From Neckera pumila (taxonomy: Eukaryota; Streptophyta; Bryopsida; Hypnales; Neckeraceae): a DNA stretch of 64,000 bases. Below, in pieces: positions 48,581 to 61,639 of this stretch. A program made the position numbers and the translations under genes. The notes under the pieces were generated by a model that had not been told where the DNA came from, searched no databases, and worked only from the letters and a program-made list of their open reading frames with translations. Within the stretch, counting starts at the first letter, position 1. Every line of letters starts with the position of its first letter. The DNA lies in NCBI GenBank assembly GCA_963969595.1, contig OZ018410.1:868001-932000 (forward strand), written 5' to 3'.

Positions 48581-50013
48581 CCCCATGACTTAGGTAGTTA
48601 CCAAAACTGCTTCAATTTTTAGACCAATACATGCATTATTTGTTTCTTACAATAAACAAGGAAGTCATCCATCAATCACTTTATAGCCTATTGATCCAAT
48701 AATTGGAACATTTTGGTGAATATCTTAGTCATGGGGGGAGGTATTTTTTAAGGATTAGTGTGACTCCTCTTTCAATACATACTCTAGAATGCATTTGAAT
48801 TCTTACACTACTTGAATGTTTTTAGAAAATGACAACAAAGCTTACTCTATTTTAATTTCTTTTGGCAACAAAAGGCTTACTCTATTTCAATGACTTTAGG
48901 AATGACAACAAGTCCATGTAAGGTTCATAAAATATGACACCAAGCTTTCAAATCTATTTCCACGGACCAAATACAAGCCTTATGAGTCCTTATGACTTAA
49001 GCAGAACACTGACAACAGAGCTCAGGTCGATCAAGGGACACTATTACGATAGATTTGATTCCAACGCAAGAGATTGGTACCACGGATCAATTCAGAGTCA
49101 TGCTTGGTGTAAGCTTACATCAAACTTTATCACGACACACTGCGCTCTTCAAATTGGAGATCTCAGAAAGTACAGAAGTTTCCAGGTAGCTTGTCATACC
49201 TACTTACTAAATTCGACATAAATGTGTTACCTACCAAGGTAATCTTATTCTAGACTAGAGTGCGCTTGGAATGTAGCTCTTCATTTACCGCCACCAGCTA
49301 GAATCTGTCAGTACCAGATAACTTTGTCAGAAGTAAACTTGTTGTCAAAGCAGGACAATTCCCTCAAACTCTAAAATTCCTTGACGACACCCAATATACG
49401 GAAATTCAACAGTGGCCTGGATAGGTCCAATTCTTGCACATACAGTACATTGTGCAGGAGTTCCACAGATCGTGACGATCGTCCAGGCACTCGGCTTCTC
49501 GAAGAACCACAAACAACATGTACACGTGCTTCTATCTGACCATTTACGGTATCTAAAGAACGCGTGACTCTTTGACGAAAGAATGGTCTTGAAAAACATA
49601 GTCCACCTTTACAGAAGGCTGTACTCGTTCACAATACAGCAGTACGGAAATATTTAATCCGATCTCCAACACTCACTGAAGGGAACAATTGAGCTCACAA
49701 CCATTCAAAGAATAGACACATATTATATTTCACAATGCCCGGTCACGGCCAGAGGAAAAACAGCAAACAACAAACCCATTAAAATATTCTCGATTCTTGA
49801 CCAGAATGTACAGAATCCACGCATGCTATTCACAAATTAGAAATAGCCTGGGTTACTTGCACCTACACGGTGACACTTGACTGGCGTTTCCTACTGCATT
49901 GACGAGCAAGGAGGCACCTCTAAAAACTAGGTAAATTACTAATGCAACATATACTAAAGCTTACACCAACACAAAGAATATTCCAACAATCCTATGACTA
50001 TCTACAAAGGGAG

Positions 50014-52700
50014 CTAGGTTGAGGGTCCTACTAATGAAAGTAGGTGTAGCGTGTAAGCAATCAAGCATCCAAGCATGGCCCCCGCAGCAACCTGAGAACC
50101 AACAAAAGTGTTATACATGTAGCAAACAAACAAGCAGAGCTGAGGGTGCAAGCCTGCATGCTCAAGATTCAAAAAAACATTAAGGCTAAGGATTTTAACA
50201 AATTACTGCAGCTCAAGATTCAGCAATTGTAACATAAGAAATATCGATATCGAACAGTACCTATATTGTACTTCTCGACATCAATCAACAAGAAGATCTG
50301 AGGTGAACAGAAATTCAAATAATAAGGACAAGTCTTTGATTCAAATTCAAGCACGCCATACCTGTGGAGGGGTATGCCCAAGAAACTCTTTAAGAGGTCT
50401 TGAGTCAGAGAGAGGATGCTCAGGAGGGAGCTCAAAAACAATTTGATTCAGCACCTGCAAGATGGCCAAATTTGTGGAGAAGTCAATCATGAGGCCCAAT
50501 AAGGTTGAGGGCAATCTACTTGTAAAAGCAGACCTCATGACTTAGACAACACAAAGCAGCATTCATTACCACTTGGATGCAATTCTTTGCTAGACAAAAC
50601 TAAGCTCCATCTAAGCACACGAGCCTTCTAAGTCACAAGATTTCTTAAAAAAGAAACCAGTATTGCACCTAGAATGGTTTCTAAATGTCGAGCATCTCCA
50701 CATAGTCAGTGTTAATTTCAAGATGTCGATCTAGAAATTCTGTTAATCAAACAATCTGAAACTGAGGACAATGGCTAGGAATTGAGACAGCTCGGTTGTT
50801 TAATACTATACAACTATTTTAATTGCAATAAAATCATAAAGAAAAAAGACAAGCACCCACTTCAGCCTGTCGGCCAGCTTGCAATCTAACACCTGATGCA
50901 TCATACATAACCTGAAACACAGAGAGAAAAGTAGTTAAGAAACGCATACCACAACCCTATGATCAACTCGTTGCTGATACATATAAAAAAGTCTGCTATT
51001 TGCTCCATGTAAGGATGATTTGCCATATGCAGCATAATTCACTCCATGTTTACTCATTTGCCATCAAAAAAATGGAGCGAATTTGTGGAGTACTAGAAAG
51101 AACATGTAGAGCATCAAATAGATTGATTTAAAGTTTTCCAGATCCATACACACTCGCTTCAAGGGTACTATTCAGCTCAGATATTCAGTGACAGAGTGCT
51201 CATTCAAAGATAGGAATACGTACAATGCAGGCCAGCACAAACGCAATAGCAAAAAGAGGTCCACCAAGGCCCTCACGAAGGCCAATAGCGCATGCGAGTC
51301 CCGTCACCGTGGCAGAATGAGAAGAAGGCATGCCGCCTGATCCATACAAGCGCTTCACATCCCATCTGTTCTCCTTATACCTGCTCAACTACCCCTAAGG
51401 TAGATTTGTAAGTAAAAAAGAAAATCCTTATGTGAGATGCAACACGCCCATTCAATTAGATATATTGAACAGGTTCTGAGAAGACTACTTTTTACAAATT
51501 CCACAAAAGTTCTGATGGAACACCTTAGCCGAAAAAACGTGAAAAAACAGACAAAATAGAGCTTACATATGTTTCAAAACACCTCATCCCAGTGATTCTC
51601 TCAACAACATTACGGGTACGGTCATCACTCCGAGGACATTCTTCAACTTCAGAGCAGATTCTAGAAACAATGAAGAAACCGACTAGGGACTTTGCAAGCA
51701 CACTTTGATAATATACCCCGCTGTAAGGTCCACGTGCTAAAAGGAAAACCCAGTCTGCTACCAACTGATTAGATTTACAAATGAAGCTAGTCCTACAAAT
51801 GAATAGCCTATCTACATTCATGTATGTGCATCCTGATTTCAAATACTAGATTCCAGATCTAAAACGCAATAACCCCATTGTGACCTAAAAGAACAATGCC
51901 ACCTTGCCCAAGTGTAAGGAATGCTACGGGTTGCGCTTCTAATTGGGTCAGCTCATGCTCATATGAGAGGAAATTCTTTGAATGGATTCAGTTCAACAGG
52001 ATACCGAGAACGAGAAATTAACCCTGGATTTGAGTTGAAATGGAAGGAAGTGAAGGAATAGATACGGGAAGCATCTTCTAAGCTAACAGAACCTGCTGTA
52101 ATACGCGGGTTACAGAATAGTAAGTAAACCCTAGTTCAATAGGGCAAAGACATAAGAGACACCGACAGCAGCTAGGAAAATATACGCCGATGGGGAAATC
52201 AGCCAAGTACACATACAAATCGTCGTGGCCTGCCCATCTATCTATTCAGAACTGAGAATTTGAACCCCAATTAGCGAATGCGAGGAGGAAGGCCATGCCG
52301 GAAGGAAAAAGAGAGACGCATACAACGGCAGCGTTGCAGGGGGCTCGGATGTAGAGCAAGCGACACGAGACAGGGACGACAGGTCGGGTGGAGGTGCGAG
52401 AAAGTGGCGCAAGCGAAAATACCAGGTGGTCAACACTTTGAGCGACTGCGCAACAAAAAACGAGAGAAACGCGGCCACGATGGGGAAGTTGGTGATGCCA
52501 TCGTACTGAGCATTCACCAAGTTCGCCGCCACCTCCCCCGAGGTCACGGCCACATCCCCAGCCAACATCCGCTCCATCCTCATAATGGGCGATCCACCCA
52601 ACGCGCTGCTCTCGCCCTCCCTCCCGTCCTCCACGGACTGGATCCTGCCCACTCCCGTCTCGCACGCAAGCATGCACTTCCTTGTGCGGCGCTTGCGCAC
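50014..52700 (-). CDS. DUF212 / PAP2-haloperoxidase-related membrane protein, 5 exons
   Basis: Plant homologues are annotated as acid phosphatase/vanadium-dependent haloperoxidase-related; the reaction is not established. Minus-strand exons are 52700-52423, 51380-51224, 50911-50861, 50454-50362 and 50091-50014, giving 218 aa with all junctions in frame. Exon 1 ends in a membrane segment after NFPIVAAFLSFFVAQSLKVL. Exon 2 carries YKENRWDVKRLYGSGGMPSS then HSATVTGLACAIGL, the family signature with a PAP2-like GMPSSHSA motif. Exon 3 has VMYDASGVRLQAGRQAE, exon 4 LPPEHPLS and KEFLGHTPPQ, and exon 5 a C-terminal membrane helix (GAMLGCLIAYTLHLLSLVG). The N-terminal ~40 residues are family-variable. 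An internal Met (MRMERML, near 52580) is an alternative start. No defects were seen. Confidence 0.9.
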
Positions 52701-53172
52701 GCTAATCGGTTTGGCCTGGAAACCCTAACGAAACCTTCCCCTGCTGCCCTCCCTCCTCCCAGCCTCGCCCGCCCGAGCTCGAGCCTGCACGCGGTGCGGT
52801 CGTCGTCTGGTCAAATCCGAGCAACGAGAGACCCCTGCCCAACCCTGCTCCGCATCATGGCCGGAGTTCGCGTCGAGGCCTGGCCCGGTTGGGAGTAGCG
52901 AATCCACTGCAGCTCGGTCGGCGAAACCGAAAGCGCCCGCCGGGAAAGAAATCCACTGGAATGGAACGCCGTGCGGAATCTGGCAGACAGACAGACAGGC
53001 AACTCCACTGAACGACGCAAAGGCTCGCACTCCAGCTTTCTGCTTTCTGTGTGTAGAAACACGCGCTCGGCTTCACCGCTGACACGAAAGAAAGGAAGGA
53101 AGGAGGAAGAAAGAAAGATGGGCACACGGAACTCAGTGAAGGGTGCTGCAGGCTGGAGCTCCAGGATGTAAC
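52701..53172. promoter_or_regulatory. GC-rich upstream region of the DUF212 gene
   Basis: A clear rise in GC content spans roughly 52280-53160, covering exon 1 and the likely promoter and 5' leader. Open frames on both strands here (for example 52278-52898 + and 52811-53239 -) come from high GC and are not supported. A short AGACAGACAGAC repeat lies at about 52984-52997 and a purine-rich GAAAGGAAGGAAGG stretch at about 53088-53118. Confidence 0.5.
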
Positions 53173-53502
53173 TTAACCCTGAAAGGACGGAGCCTAGGAC
53201 TAGGTGCTCCACTTTAGGTGCTCCATCTCTACGGTCCATTTTGCAACGAAACGGGAAGGAAAAATTTTAATTTTAGTTTCCAGGGATGAAGTCGCATGGC
53301 TTCTGTAAGTCATAGAAAGTTTGAATTTGTTTCTGAAATTTTGAAATTATTGTGAATCTTTTAAGAAAAAGGTGATAGAAATTTGAATCAAAGCTAGCTT
53401 AAAAACTTAGAAAATGTCACCATAGCAACTAATACTAGTGTAGAACACCATGGTGTAAACCAACTTTCTATGTTATGTCATTCTATAGTTAGAAATTCAA
53501 AC
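53173..53502. other. Possible lone TTAA-family end and AT-rich spacer
   Basis: TTAACCCTGAAAGGACGG at 53173 resembles the left terminus of the TTAA family but has no paired right end before the next element at 53503. No other feature. Confidence 0.4.
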
Positions 53503-54430
53503 TTAATCCCTAAAGGATTTTGACTATGTTTTCACCTAAAAGGGTTCCAAAATTTCCATTCCTAATACAAGTATCAAACTTTACAAAAAAAACAGTTTTG
53601 GACACATGTAGCCGTAAGATCTTGTAGTGCACTGGTTTGAGAAGATGTGGAAAAAATTTCAGAATTTTCCACTGTACAGATTGTAAGATATTAGTGTTTG
53701 AATGGAGAAAAATCCTTTTTTGTCCCTACAAAAAAACGGACAGCTGCACTTCACAAGGTCACATTTGTATGAAAAATTGTCCAAAATGGTGGTTACTCTT
53801 TAAATTCATTTTTGAAGTCACGTTGGCTATATGCTTGAAAAATTTAAGATCATTTGGAAGTGTACAACATATAGGAAAAAAATAGTAAGTAGAAAGAAGT
53901 AGAGAATGATTTAAAACACAAAATTGTTAAAATTTAATTATAGAATTGAAAAATGCCAATCCCAATGGTTGAAATGCTGTAATGAACAATCTACACCCAA
54001 TGTTTTTATTTTTTTTCAAAAATATTGAAAATTGAGTTAAATAAAGGATTTCAAAGTTTTTTTAGAATAGAGATTTCATAACTATCCGTAAATCAAAACT
54101 CCTCGTAATTTTCATCTCATTAATCAAAATGGAATGATTCAAAGCTTTCCATGTATATATAAATCTGGAGAACCAATTTCAAATTTTTATTTTTGTAAGA
54201 AGTGACTTTTTAACAATTTTTTGAGCTATCCGCTAAGCATTGAAAATCACATATCATACAACAACTTTTTAACCATGCAATCAAAAGTTATGAAAATTGT
54301 TGGGCCTTAAAGCTAGTCCTTAGAAAAATGTTGTATGAAAATTTCAAAGAAAAAAAATAAAACTCGGTCATAGTGAGCTGCCCAAAAATGCTATGTTCTC
54401 AACAAAGCATGTCGGTACTTTAGGGGTTAA
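53503..54430. mobile_element. TTAA-family element, second subfamily, 928 bp
   Basis: The left end is TTAATCCCTAAAGGATTTTG and the right end GTACTTTAGGGGTTAA, both with TTAA. The body differs from the 15-kb type but matches, in reverse, the element at 55775-56701, for example the AAAACGGACAGCTGCACTTC-like and GAATTTTCCACTGTACAG-like segments. No significant ORF. Confidence 0.7.
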
Positions 54431-55774
54431 AGTTGAAATGGCAACAAATGATTGAATGTAAGGAATATTCTAAAAATTCAAATTGGGCTGTAGAAACTAG
54501 ACTTAGTGAGCTTCATTTCATTAAATGAACTCAAATGTAAAGAAGAATATTTTAATGGCTAAAATTCATATCAAAAATAAAGAGGTAAAAATTGCCGAAG
54601 ATACTAAAAAGGCACCTTTTGTAATTCGCGGGTTTAGTGTCTTCTATGTAACAAATTTTGTACATTTTCATTGAGGCACTTTCCACAACCAAATGCTTCA
54701 AAGAAGTCTTTAAGAAAAATGCATCAAATTCTTCTATTTTTAAGATAAAATTAACTATGCTTGACCATTCATTAACTACTTTTGGCTCTTTTGGCATATC
54801 AAGGCTACACTTAAAAAAAGACAAACCTATAGGTATCAAATAGAACTTCAAAATCCTTCAATTCGAATCCTCAATTTTTTTGCTATTTTATGAATGAATT
54901 ATTTCTTATCTTATTCTTCAAAACTAAAATGCAATGTCTTCTAGAAGTTAATAAAAAATCCAATTTTTTTGGTGGAGACTTAAAATTATGCTAAGTAGCA
55001 ACAATGTGAAGGAGTTTGTATTAATACAAAATATGCTTAAGAAATATGAAATTTTCATTATAAATATATATTACAATATATCATAGTATTATTCATCTTA
55101 CAATGTCATTTTATCTTTAAAAACATGACTGGCTTTCAATCTCAACTTCCCCATCACCCACTATAACCAAAGTTTCATAAAAAGATTGGATGAATGATTC
55201 AAACACTTTGTTAGCTGTTCTACTTATTTTCATTTGCCAACTATGAGTCCATGATTGTCCCTAGTGGCCATTGTTAACTTATGTTTGAAACCCAATAGTT
55301 TGTCATACATGCAAATCCGTCATACATTCTTGTTGTTGTGCCCAAAATGAGGCCCACCCTCTCCAATGAACTAACAAAATTAGAGCAAAATTTTACTCAC
55401 AGACAATGTAACGGGGCTTGTGTGTTTTATGGCCCAACAATGAACAAGCAAAGCAGCATGGAAGAAATATTAGTGAGGGCAAGATGAAGTAAGGAATATT
55501 GTGAACCAAAATGAACGATAGCTTCACTTTGCATTGAATTCAACTTCAAAAATTTAAAAATTCTTTGTTTGTAATGGCAATCAATGTTATTGGTTGGATG
55601 AACTACATCCTCCAGTCACAGCTACACAATAGCAACTCTTAGCACATCTTTATTAATAATTGGCATTCTAAAGACTAATTAAAGTATTAGCATTACAATA
55701 TGTAGGTTATACATGACATTTACTAGTAAACTAATATCAACCTCTCATATATCTATTTTGAAATTTCATAATCT
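54431..55774. other. AT-rich intergenic, no feature recognised
   Basis: Overlapping frames on both strands at 54552-54851 are AT-rich and resemble no family. No repeats or elements were recognised here. Confidence 0.4.
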
Positions 55775-56701
55775 TTAATCCCTAAAGGATCAACATGCAT
55801 TTTTTGGCAATATAGAAATTTTAGGCAAGTATGTGTGACTAGAAATTTCTTTATTTCTGGTCCACATTTTAATAGAAGGTGGATACAAGGAATATCTTTC
55901 ATATGCACTAAGTTTCATGACATTTGGAAATATGACTCAAAAGTTATGGCCTAATATGTTCTTTTTTTTCATAAATAAGCAATACAGGCAGATAAAAAAA
56001 AATCATTTTTTTCAAAAACAAAAATTTGAAATTTATTTTCTAAAATTATATACAAGTGAAAAGCTTTGAATTGTTCCATTTTGATCAATGAGTCAAAAGT
56101 TATGAGGATTTTTTGTTTGTGGGCAGGTATGGATTCTTTACTCTAAAGTAAATTTTAAAGTCCTTTATCTTACTCAATTTTCAATATTTTTTGAAAAAAT
56201 AAATCATAGGATATAGATTCTTTATTACAACATTGCAACCATTGGAATTGGCATTTTCAATTCCATGATTAAATTCTTAATAATTTAATATTTTGAATTA
56301 TTCTCTACTACTATCTACTTATTATTTTTTCCCTATGTGTTGTACAAATCTAAATGATGTAAAGCTTTTATAGCATGTGGCCAACTTGTCTAGCAAAAAA
56401 ACCCCAAAGAAGCACCACCATTTTGGACATTTTCTCATAGAAAGGGAGCTTGTGAAGTGCAATTACCCTTTTTTTGCAGGGCCAAAATGATTGCAATGAA
56501 TTTGAATGCTTATATCTTGCAATCTATGTTGTAGAAATTTTTGAAATTTTTACCACATGTTTTCAAGTCAGCAAAATCCAAGATCCTATGGTTTTATGTG
56601 TAAAAAAGAATCCATTTTTCCAAAATTTTGGTACTTTTACTAAAAATGGTTGTTTTCAAGCGTTTTCGGTGAAAACATAGTCATGAAACTTTAGGGGATA
56701 A
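55775..56701. mobile_element. TTAA-family element, second subfamily, 927 bp, opposite orientation
   Basis: The left end is TTAATCCCTAAAGGATCAAC and the right end GAAACTTTAGGGGATAA, so the last TTAA is changed to ATAA. It is the reverse-orientation relative of 53503-54430; both contain CGGTGAAAACATAGTC or its complement near one end. Confidence 0.65.
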
Positions 56702-57415
56702 ATTTGCATTTGATTCATGTTTAGCTATGCCCATTTCATATTGATTTTGGTATGATAGCAATCATTGTGTTTTTTTGATATGTATTTTTTATACTTTATA
56801 CCAAATTCTAATATACACCGCCTTGCAAGTAGAAAAGTTCAATTAGCTACCTATTTATACAAGATTCATCCATAAAATCCAATCAAGAAAGTAGTTGGCA
56901 AAAAGAAGTACAGATGCATTCAAACACTCTCATAATGTGGCCATTTACTATTTAAATAGACAATAATTTTTGTTTGAGTTCAAATATAGTAGTAGGTGTT
57001 GTTTTATTTGTGTTAGTATTATCCATATTCTAGTTGGTTATTATCCATGTTCTAGTTGGTTACTTGAATGTAAATTGATCATCAATTGAATGAATGAGTT
57101 GGTGGGTAGACTTAATGTGAAATTAAGCTAAAACTTAGGCAGTGGCTAGCTGCTAAGGTTTAGGGTTTGTTTAAGGTTACTTAGAGGCAAGGATTGGTCC
57201 TTTGTCTCTTTCTTGATCCTTAAGAGGATCTGGACAAAATTTGGTAAGTAGTAAAGGTGAGGATGGCACTTTGTACATACTATTGTAGGTGACTTCCATT
57301 ATGAAGAAGGCAATATTTGACATGAGTTTCTGGCTATTGTGTACTATTGTTGTTTCCATTTGAACTGAGATTTTAAAAGTTTGATTTGTCTAAGAGACAC
57401 TATTGGTACAGGGTC

Positions 57416-58142
57416 GTTGCAAGAAACACTTGTCTTTTTTGGTGTCCCCTTGGCCTTAGACACATACATTTTCACTTATAACTTTTGCGTTGTATGTCTT
57501 TTTTTCATGAAATTTGAAAGGAAGGTACATATGGTAGTTTCAAACATTGTGTAATTTTTTCCAATTTTTTCCAATTAGTTTACCGTTTTGAAACTGCCCC
57601 TGATTGGATGTCTACTTTGGCCTTTTTGGAGGTTTTCAGTACTATATTCAACTCAAAAATGCAAATTTGGAGGTGAAAATTGGTATGCAAGGAGTTCTAC
57701 TAGAATTACACAAGCCTACAAAGAAATTTTCAAAAACAATAAAGTATCCACCTTCCACATATGTTCAAAGTGTACTACCTTTGCGCATGTGCAGAGAATA
57801 CAATTTTTTTTTCCCAGAAGTGAAAATTGTTGAGGAGAAGCACCTCAAAGTTAGAAAAAATGGTTTTTTCTCCTTTAATTTTTTTCTTTAATTGATTTGT
57901 ACACAATATTTTTTGAAAATAGAATCCCATACTATGTATTTTCTTGCATCTTTCATCACTTTTAGAATGTGCATAACTTTTAGAGATAAATTTCTTTAGG
58001 TTGCACTTTAACATACATACTTATTTGAGTGCTTTACAAATTATCCATATTTTATTTTATTTTTAAAAATTTTATTCCAAAAGTCACAGTACTCTAGTAC
58101 TAAGGTTGTTTTGAGCCAAAACCGGCAGGTGTTTCTTGCAAC
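57416..58142. mobile_element. Unclassified terminal-inverted-repeat element, 727 bp
   Basis: The left terminus GTTGCAAGAAACACTTG is matched by the inverted right terminus CAGGTGTTTCTTGCAAC with one mismatch, with weaker pairing inward. No target duplication is obvious at these borders. The interior frames at 57588-57891 are AT-rich and not recognised as proteins. The superfamily is unknown. Confidence 0.55.
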
Positions 58143-58536
58143 TATCCTACAAAAAATTTGGAAGCAATATCTTTTATGGATTGGTGGTTATAAAGTGTTG
58201 AAGTGGAGGATGTTTAATATCTATTGAATTTAAAGCAACAAAATTTGAAAGAACCTTTCTCAAAGCCTTTTCATTACATAATTATAAAATTTGGTGAGCA
58301 CATGGCTTATCCCTTTATTAGCATTTTGTAAATATTTCATGAGGTTTAAACTTTAATCTCACTTAGTTATGGGCAAAACAACAACTGAGAGAGAAGTTGT
58401 GAAGTAGGAGTAGCAATTTATAACTTAGTAGTGGAAAAATGTCCACCAAGTTGAACAATATCTTAAATCAAGATGAAAATTGATATGTGAGCATTCAAGT
58501 AGTTGACCTACATGGTGGTGAAGTTTCAAGTCATTT

Positions 58537-59973
58537 CACTACAAGAAAATGGGTATATAAATGACTATAGAGTCATTTGTGCATGTCTGGAATAATTGCA
58601 TCTCAACTGAACCTCTCTAATTGCACCCTCTGGCCTTCTTTGACAATGTCCAAGTCAATTACCAATCACGGTTGCAATGATGTATGAAGACGCAATGAAA
58701 TCAGACTTTCTTTGCAAGTTTTTAGTCAAGGTTCATTTGTTTTCCTGTTGTGGAGGTCACGGTTATTTTTTGCAACTTGGCCTCACTGATCTGTGACTTG
58801 CAAATGAATGATCTAAGACTTACAAATGACTTATTTTTTCACTAAAGGCGCCTTTGAAGGGATTTGGCGTTGCCTTTGTGGGTTTTGCTATGCTAACGTG
58901 TCCACGGTTTAGGAGTGAGTCATTTTCTAGATGTACACTAGTTCTTTCTCAATGATTTCCTACACTACTAGAAAATTTAGCTTTTTGGTTGGTTTGGTTG
59001 CATAGATTTGATTCACTTTTCTAATGATTTGGAGAGTAGTTTGTTGATTTGGATAGAAATCAATAGAAAAGTAAACCAAATGAATGCAACCAAATCAAAA
59101 AAAGAAAGAAAAATTCTAATTGTGAAGCTAGTCATATCCTAGTCACTTTTAAGTCATATACTAGTTGTTTTCAAGTCGTTTTCTAGTTGTTTCCTAGTTG
59201 CTTCCAAAGTTTATTCCCATTTGTCTTGGATCAATTGTCCCATATCAATTGTAGAGAGTACCATGTAGTTGGACATATAAGACTTGTAAGTTGTTGTAGT
59301 CTTATACAGTGATTTTTTATTTATTTAATTCTAAGATTTCTATGATTTCCAGATTTCTATAGAGTATAGATTTGTAGATTTTTGTAGAGTATAGATCTCT
59401 ACAATTTGTAGATTTCTATAATTTATAGAAATAAAAAAATATTCAAAATCCAAGAAATTTTTAAATCTATGAAATTGTAAGGTTTCCTAAACTAATGAAA
59501 TCTATTATATATAAATTTTTGAATTTTTGAAATCTAAAGATAAAATAGATTTAGAATTTTGAAATCTAGAAAAAGGTAGATTTGAAATTCTAAAATATAA
59601 AAGAATGGTAGATCTGCAATTATGAAATCTAAAAAAAAGATAGATTTGAAATTCAAATATCTGGAAAAAAGGTAGATTTGAAATGACTTGCAAATGACTA
59701 CAAAATGACTTGCAAATGACTACAAAATGACTTGCAAATGATTGCTGATGTGGCAAGCTGAAAGCACTTGCCACCTCAAACTTTTTCATCCAACGCCCAT
59801 CCAAGGGAAAAATGGATGGTGATAATAAACACTGTAATCATTTATAAACGACTTGTCCAAAATGAATGCAGGGGCCCCGAGTAATTTATCTGTCATTTTT
59901 GTCCAAAACAACTGCTGTAAGTAATTTTGCAATCATTTTTTGTAGTCCTTTATACCCCCAAATTCTTGTAGTG
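58537..59973. mobile_element. Non-autonomous CACTA element, 1437 bp, with TTT target duplication
   Basis: It starts CACTACAAGAAAATGGGTAT and ends CCCCCAAATTCTTGTAGTG, flanked by TTT at 58534-58536 and 59974-59976. Subterminal repeats of CTTGCAAATGACT occur near both ends (58795-58830 and 59690-59745), typical of CACTA transposase-binding arrays. The interior has a GTAGATTTGAAATTC repeat block (about 59510-59690). There is no transposase. Confidence 0.85.
58963..59124. mobile_element. Possible CACTA-like MITE nested in the 58.5-kb element
   Basis: CACTACTAGAAAATTTAGC at the left and an inverted partner ending ATTCTAATTGTG form a hairpin whose arms share GGTTTGGTTGCAT and ATGCAACCAAATC. No 3-bp duplication could be matched, so this may be a foldback internal to the host element. 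Confidence 0.45.
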
Positions 59974-60550
59974 TTTGAAGAGACTTTCCATCTTTATGTT
60001 AGATCAAACCTAGAAATGGGAGTTTCTAGGTTATTGTGGGAAGGATTAGTAGGTCAATAGTAGAGAGATGTTCACTAAAGTTGAACAATCTCTTAGCTTT
60101 GGATAGAAATTGATAGGTAGGTATTTGAATAGTTGGTCTAAGTTGTGGTGAAGTTGCAAGGCATTTGGAAAGACCGTCCATTTTATGCTAAATCAAAGCT
60201 AGCAATGGCAATTCTAGTTAATTGTGAGAATTAGGAATAGGGATTTGGGGGAAAGGGAACTTGGAAATAGGTTAGGATTATTTAGGGTATTTAAAGACAT
60301 TAAGAGATATTATACAAAGTATTTTTACAGCAAAGGCCCCGTGCTATTCTAGACCTATCTGAAAATCTTTGTGATAATGCATTCAAATTCTTTTCCTCCT
60401 CCAAACTTATTCAACTATGTCTAAATAACTAACATTGTTCCTCTATATTGATTAAGAGGCATTGAAGCTTCAATTCTACTCTGGATTTACAAATAAAATC
60501 CATCCCTTATTGACATTTTGAAAGATTTTTTTGCAAAGTTTCACAAAAAT

Positions 60551-61287
60551 TTAATCCCTAAAGTCCCAACTTCCAAGGTCTTTTTTTTTAATCAAAACTT
60601 ATTCAAAATTGCCATTTCTATTGCAAAAATAAAAAAATAAAATAAAATTTGTATATTTGATTGCAAATTCTTGCACAAAAATAGTATGAAAATTGTGTTA
60701 AAGAAATTCAAAACATTTACTTTCAAAGATACCAAGATATTTGTATTTATAGGGAAGAAAACAAATTTTTCGCTCTTTGCCTGATTAGATTACTAGATTT
60801 TGAATCCTCATAAGTTAAAATTTTGCAATTCTTTTTTTTTATATGGAAAAATTGACTTGAGAGTCTACAAAAAAAATTCAGAAAACAATTATTTGTTTTT
60901 TATTCTTAAAAAATTATTAATTAAATGTAAATATAAGATAGAATGAAAATCTAAATTGTTATAAGCTCTAAGATGGAATTAAAACATACTAATTACAATG
61001 GTAAGACTATTCTAGCATGCAAACTAATCCTTGTAGAAAATATCTTCTTTTTTGAAAATTCTAAAGCAAATTCAATATGTTATTTTTTCTAGAAGATGTA
61101 GCGATTGTAAGCTGAATTGCTTTTTGAGCTTAGAGGGCATAACATTTGCTTCCATGCGCTCATTGAAATTTAAAAAATATATATTCCTAAAAAGCTAATA
61201 AGTTTTTCTATCTAAATTCAAAAATCACATCCAAAATTGAGACCACAAGACTTTGCCTAAACCTTCAAGGGGCCTCTGATGGGTTAG
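60551..61287. mobile_element. TTAA-family element, decayed copy, ~737 bp
   Basis: The left end is TTAATCCCTAAAGTCCCAAC. The right end is worn (TGATGGGTTAG). Interior landmarks of the 15-kb type survive in order: ATTGCCATTTCTATTGCAAA, the ACTTTCAAAGATACCAAG region and TAACATTTGCTTCCATGCGC. The border at the right is approximate. Confidence 0.55.
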
Positions 61288-61639
61288 CAAAAGTTTTTGC
61301 TTAACAAATATAAACAAAGGATGTTTTTCTTCTAGTGAGTTGACTTTGGACAAGTAATAGTTCCTTGCTTTAATGATCAATCCTCGATAACAAGTGAAGT
61401 AGATGAAGTTTGTAGAACTTTTCTATATCAACCAAAAATAGGCAAGTTGGTCTCTATCAAAGCCAATGATCATGGATAGATTTGCAGTCTTTTTTGCATA
61501 GATGGATATATTTCTTTGTTCAATATGTATTCTAGCTTTATATGTTGTAGGGTAAATTTTATAATCATCTCTAGAGAAGATGGCTTATTTAATTAATGTT
61601 CTTAATTCATATTTTTTGTATAGAATTGAAGTTGCATGA

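Larger units (their letters stand above)
46141..50013. other. Intergenic; repeats, no gene recognised
   Basis: It contains the AT microsatellite, a third diverged copy of the ~280-bp dispersed repeat (about 47213-47480) and the 79-bp and 84-bp tandem repeats. The frames at 46150-46470 (+), 46486-46725 (-), 48934-49221 (+) and 49345-49599 (-) resemble no family. The last few hundred bases before 50014 probably include the 3' untranslated region of the minus-strand gene. Confidence 0.45.

Noticed and set aside
52278..53239. Long frames on both strands in the GC-rich region
   Set aside because: They are low-complexity, overlap each other and exon 1 of the DUF212 gene, and match no family; high GC removes stops.
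15017..56701. Harbinger (TTA duplication) or mariner (TA duplication) origin of the TTAA family
   Set aside because: The outer T on the left and outer A on the right are both kept across most copies while the next bases vary, which favours a 4-bp TTAA. Not fully excluded without an autonomous copy.
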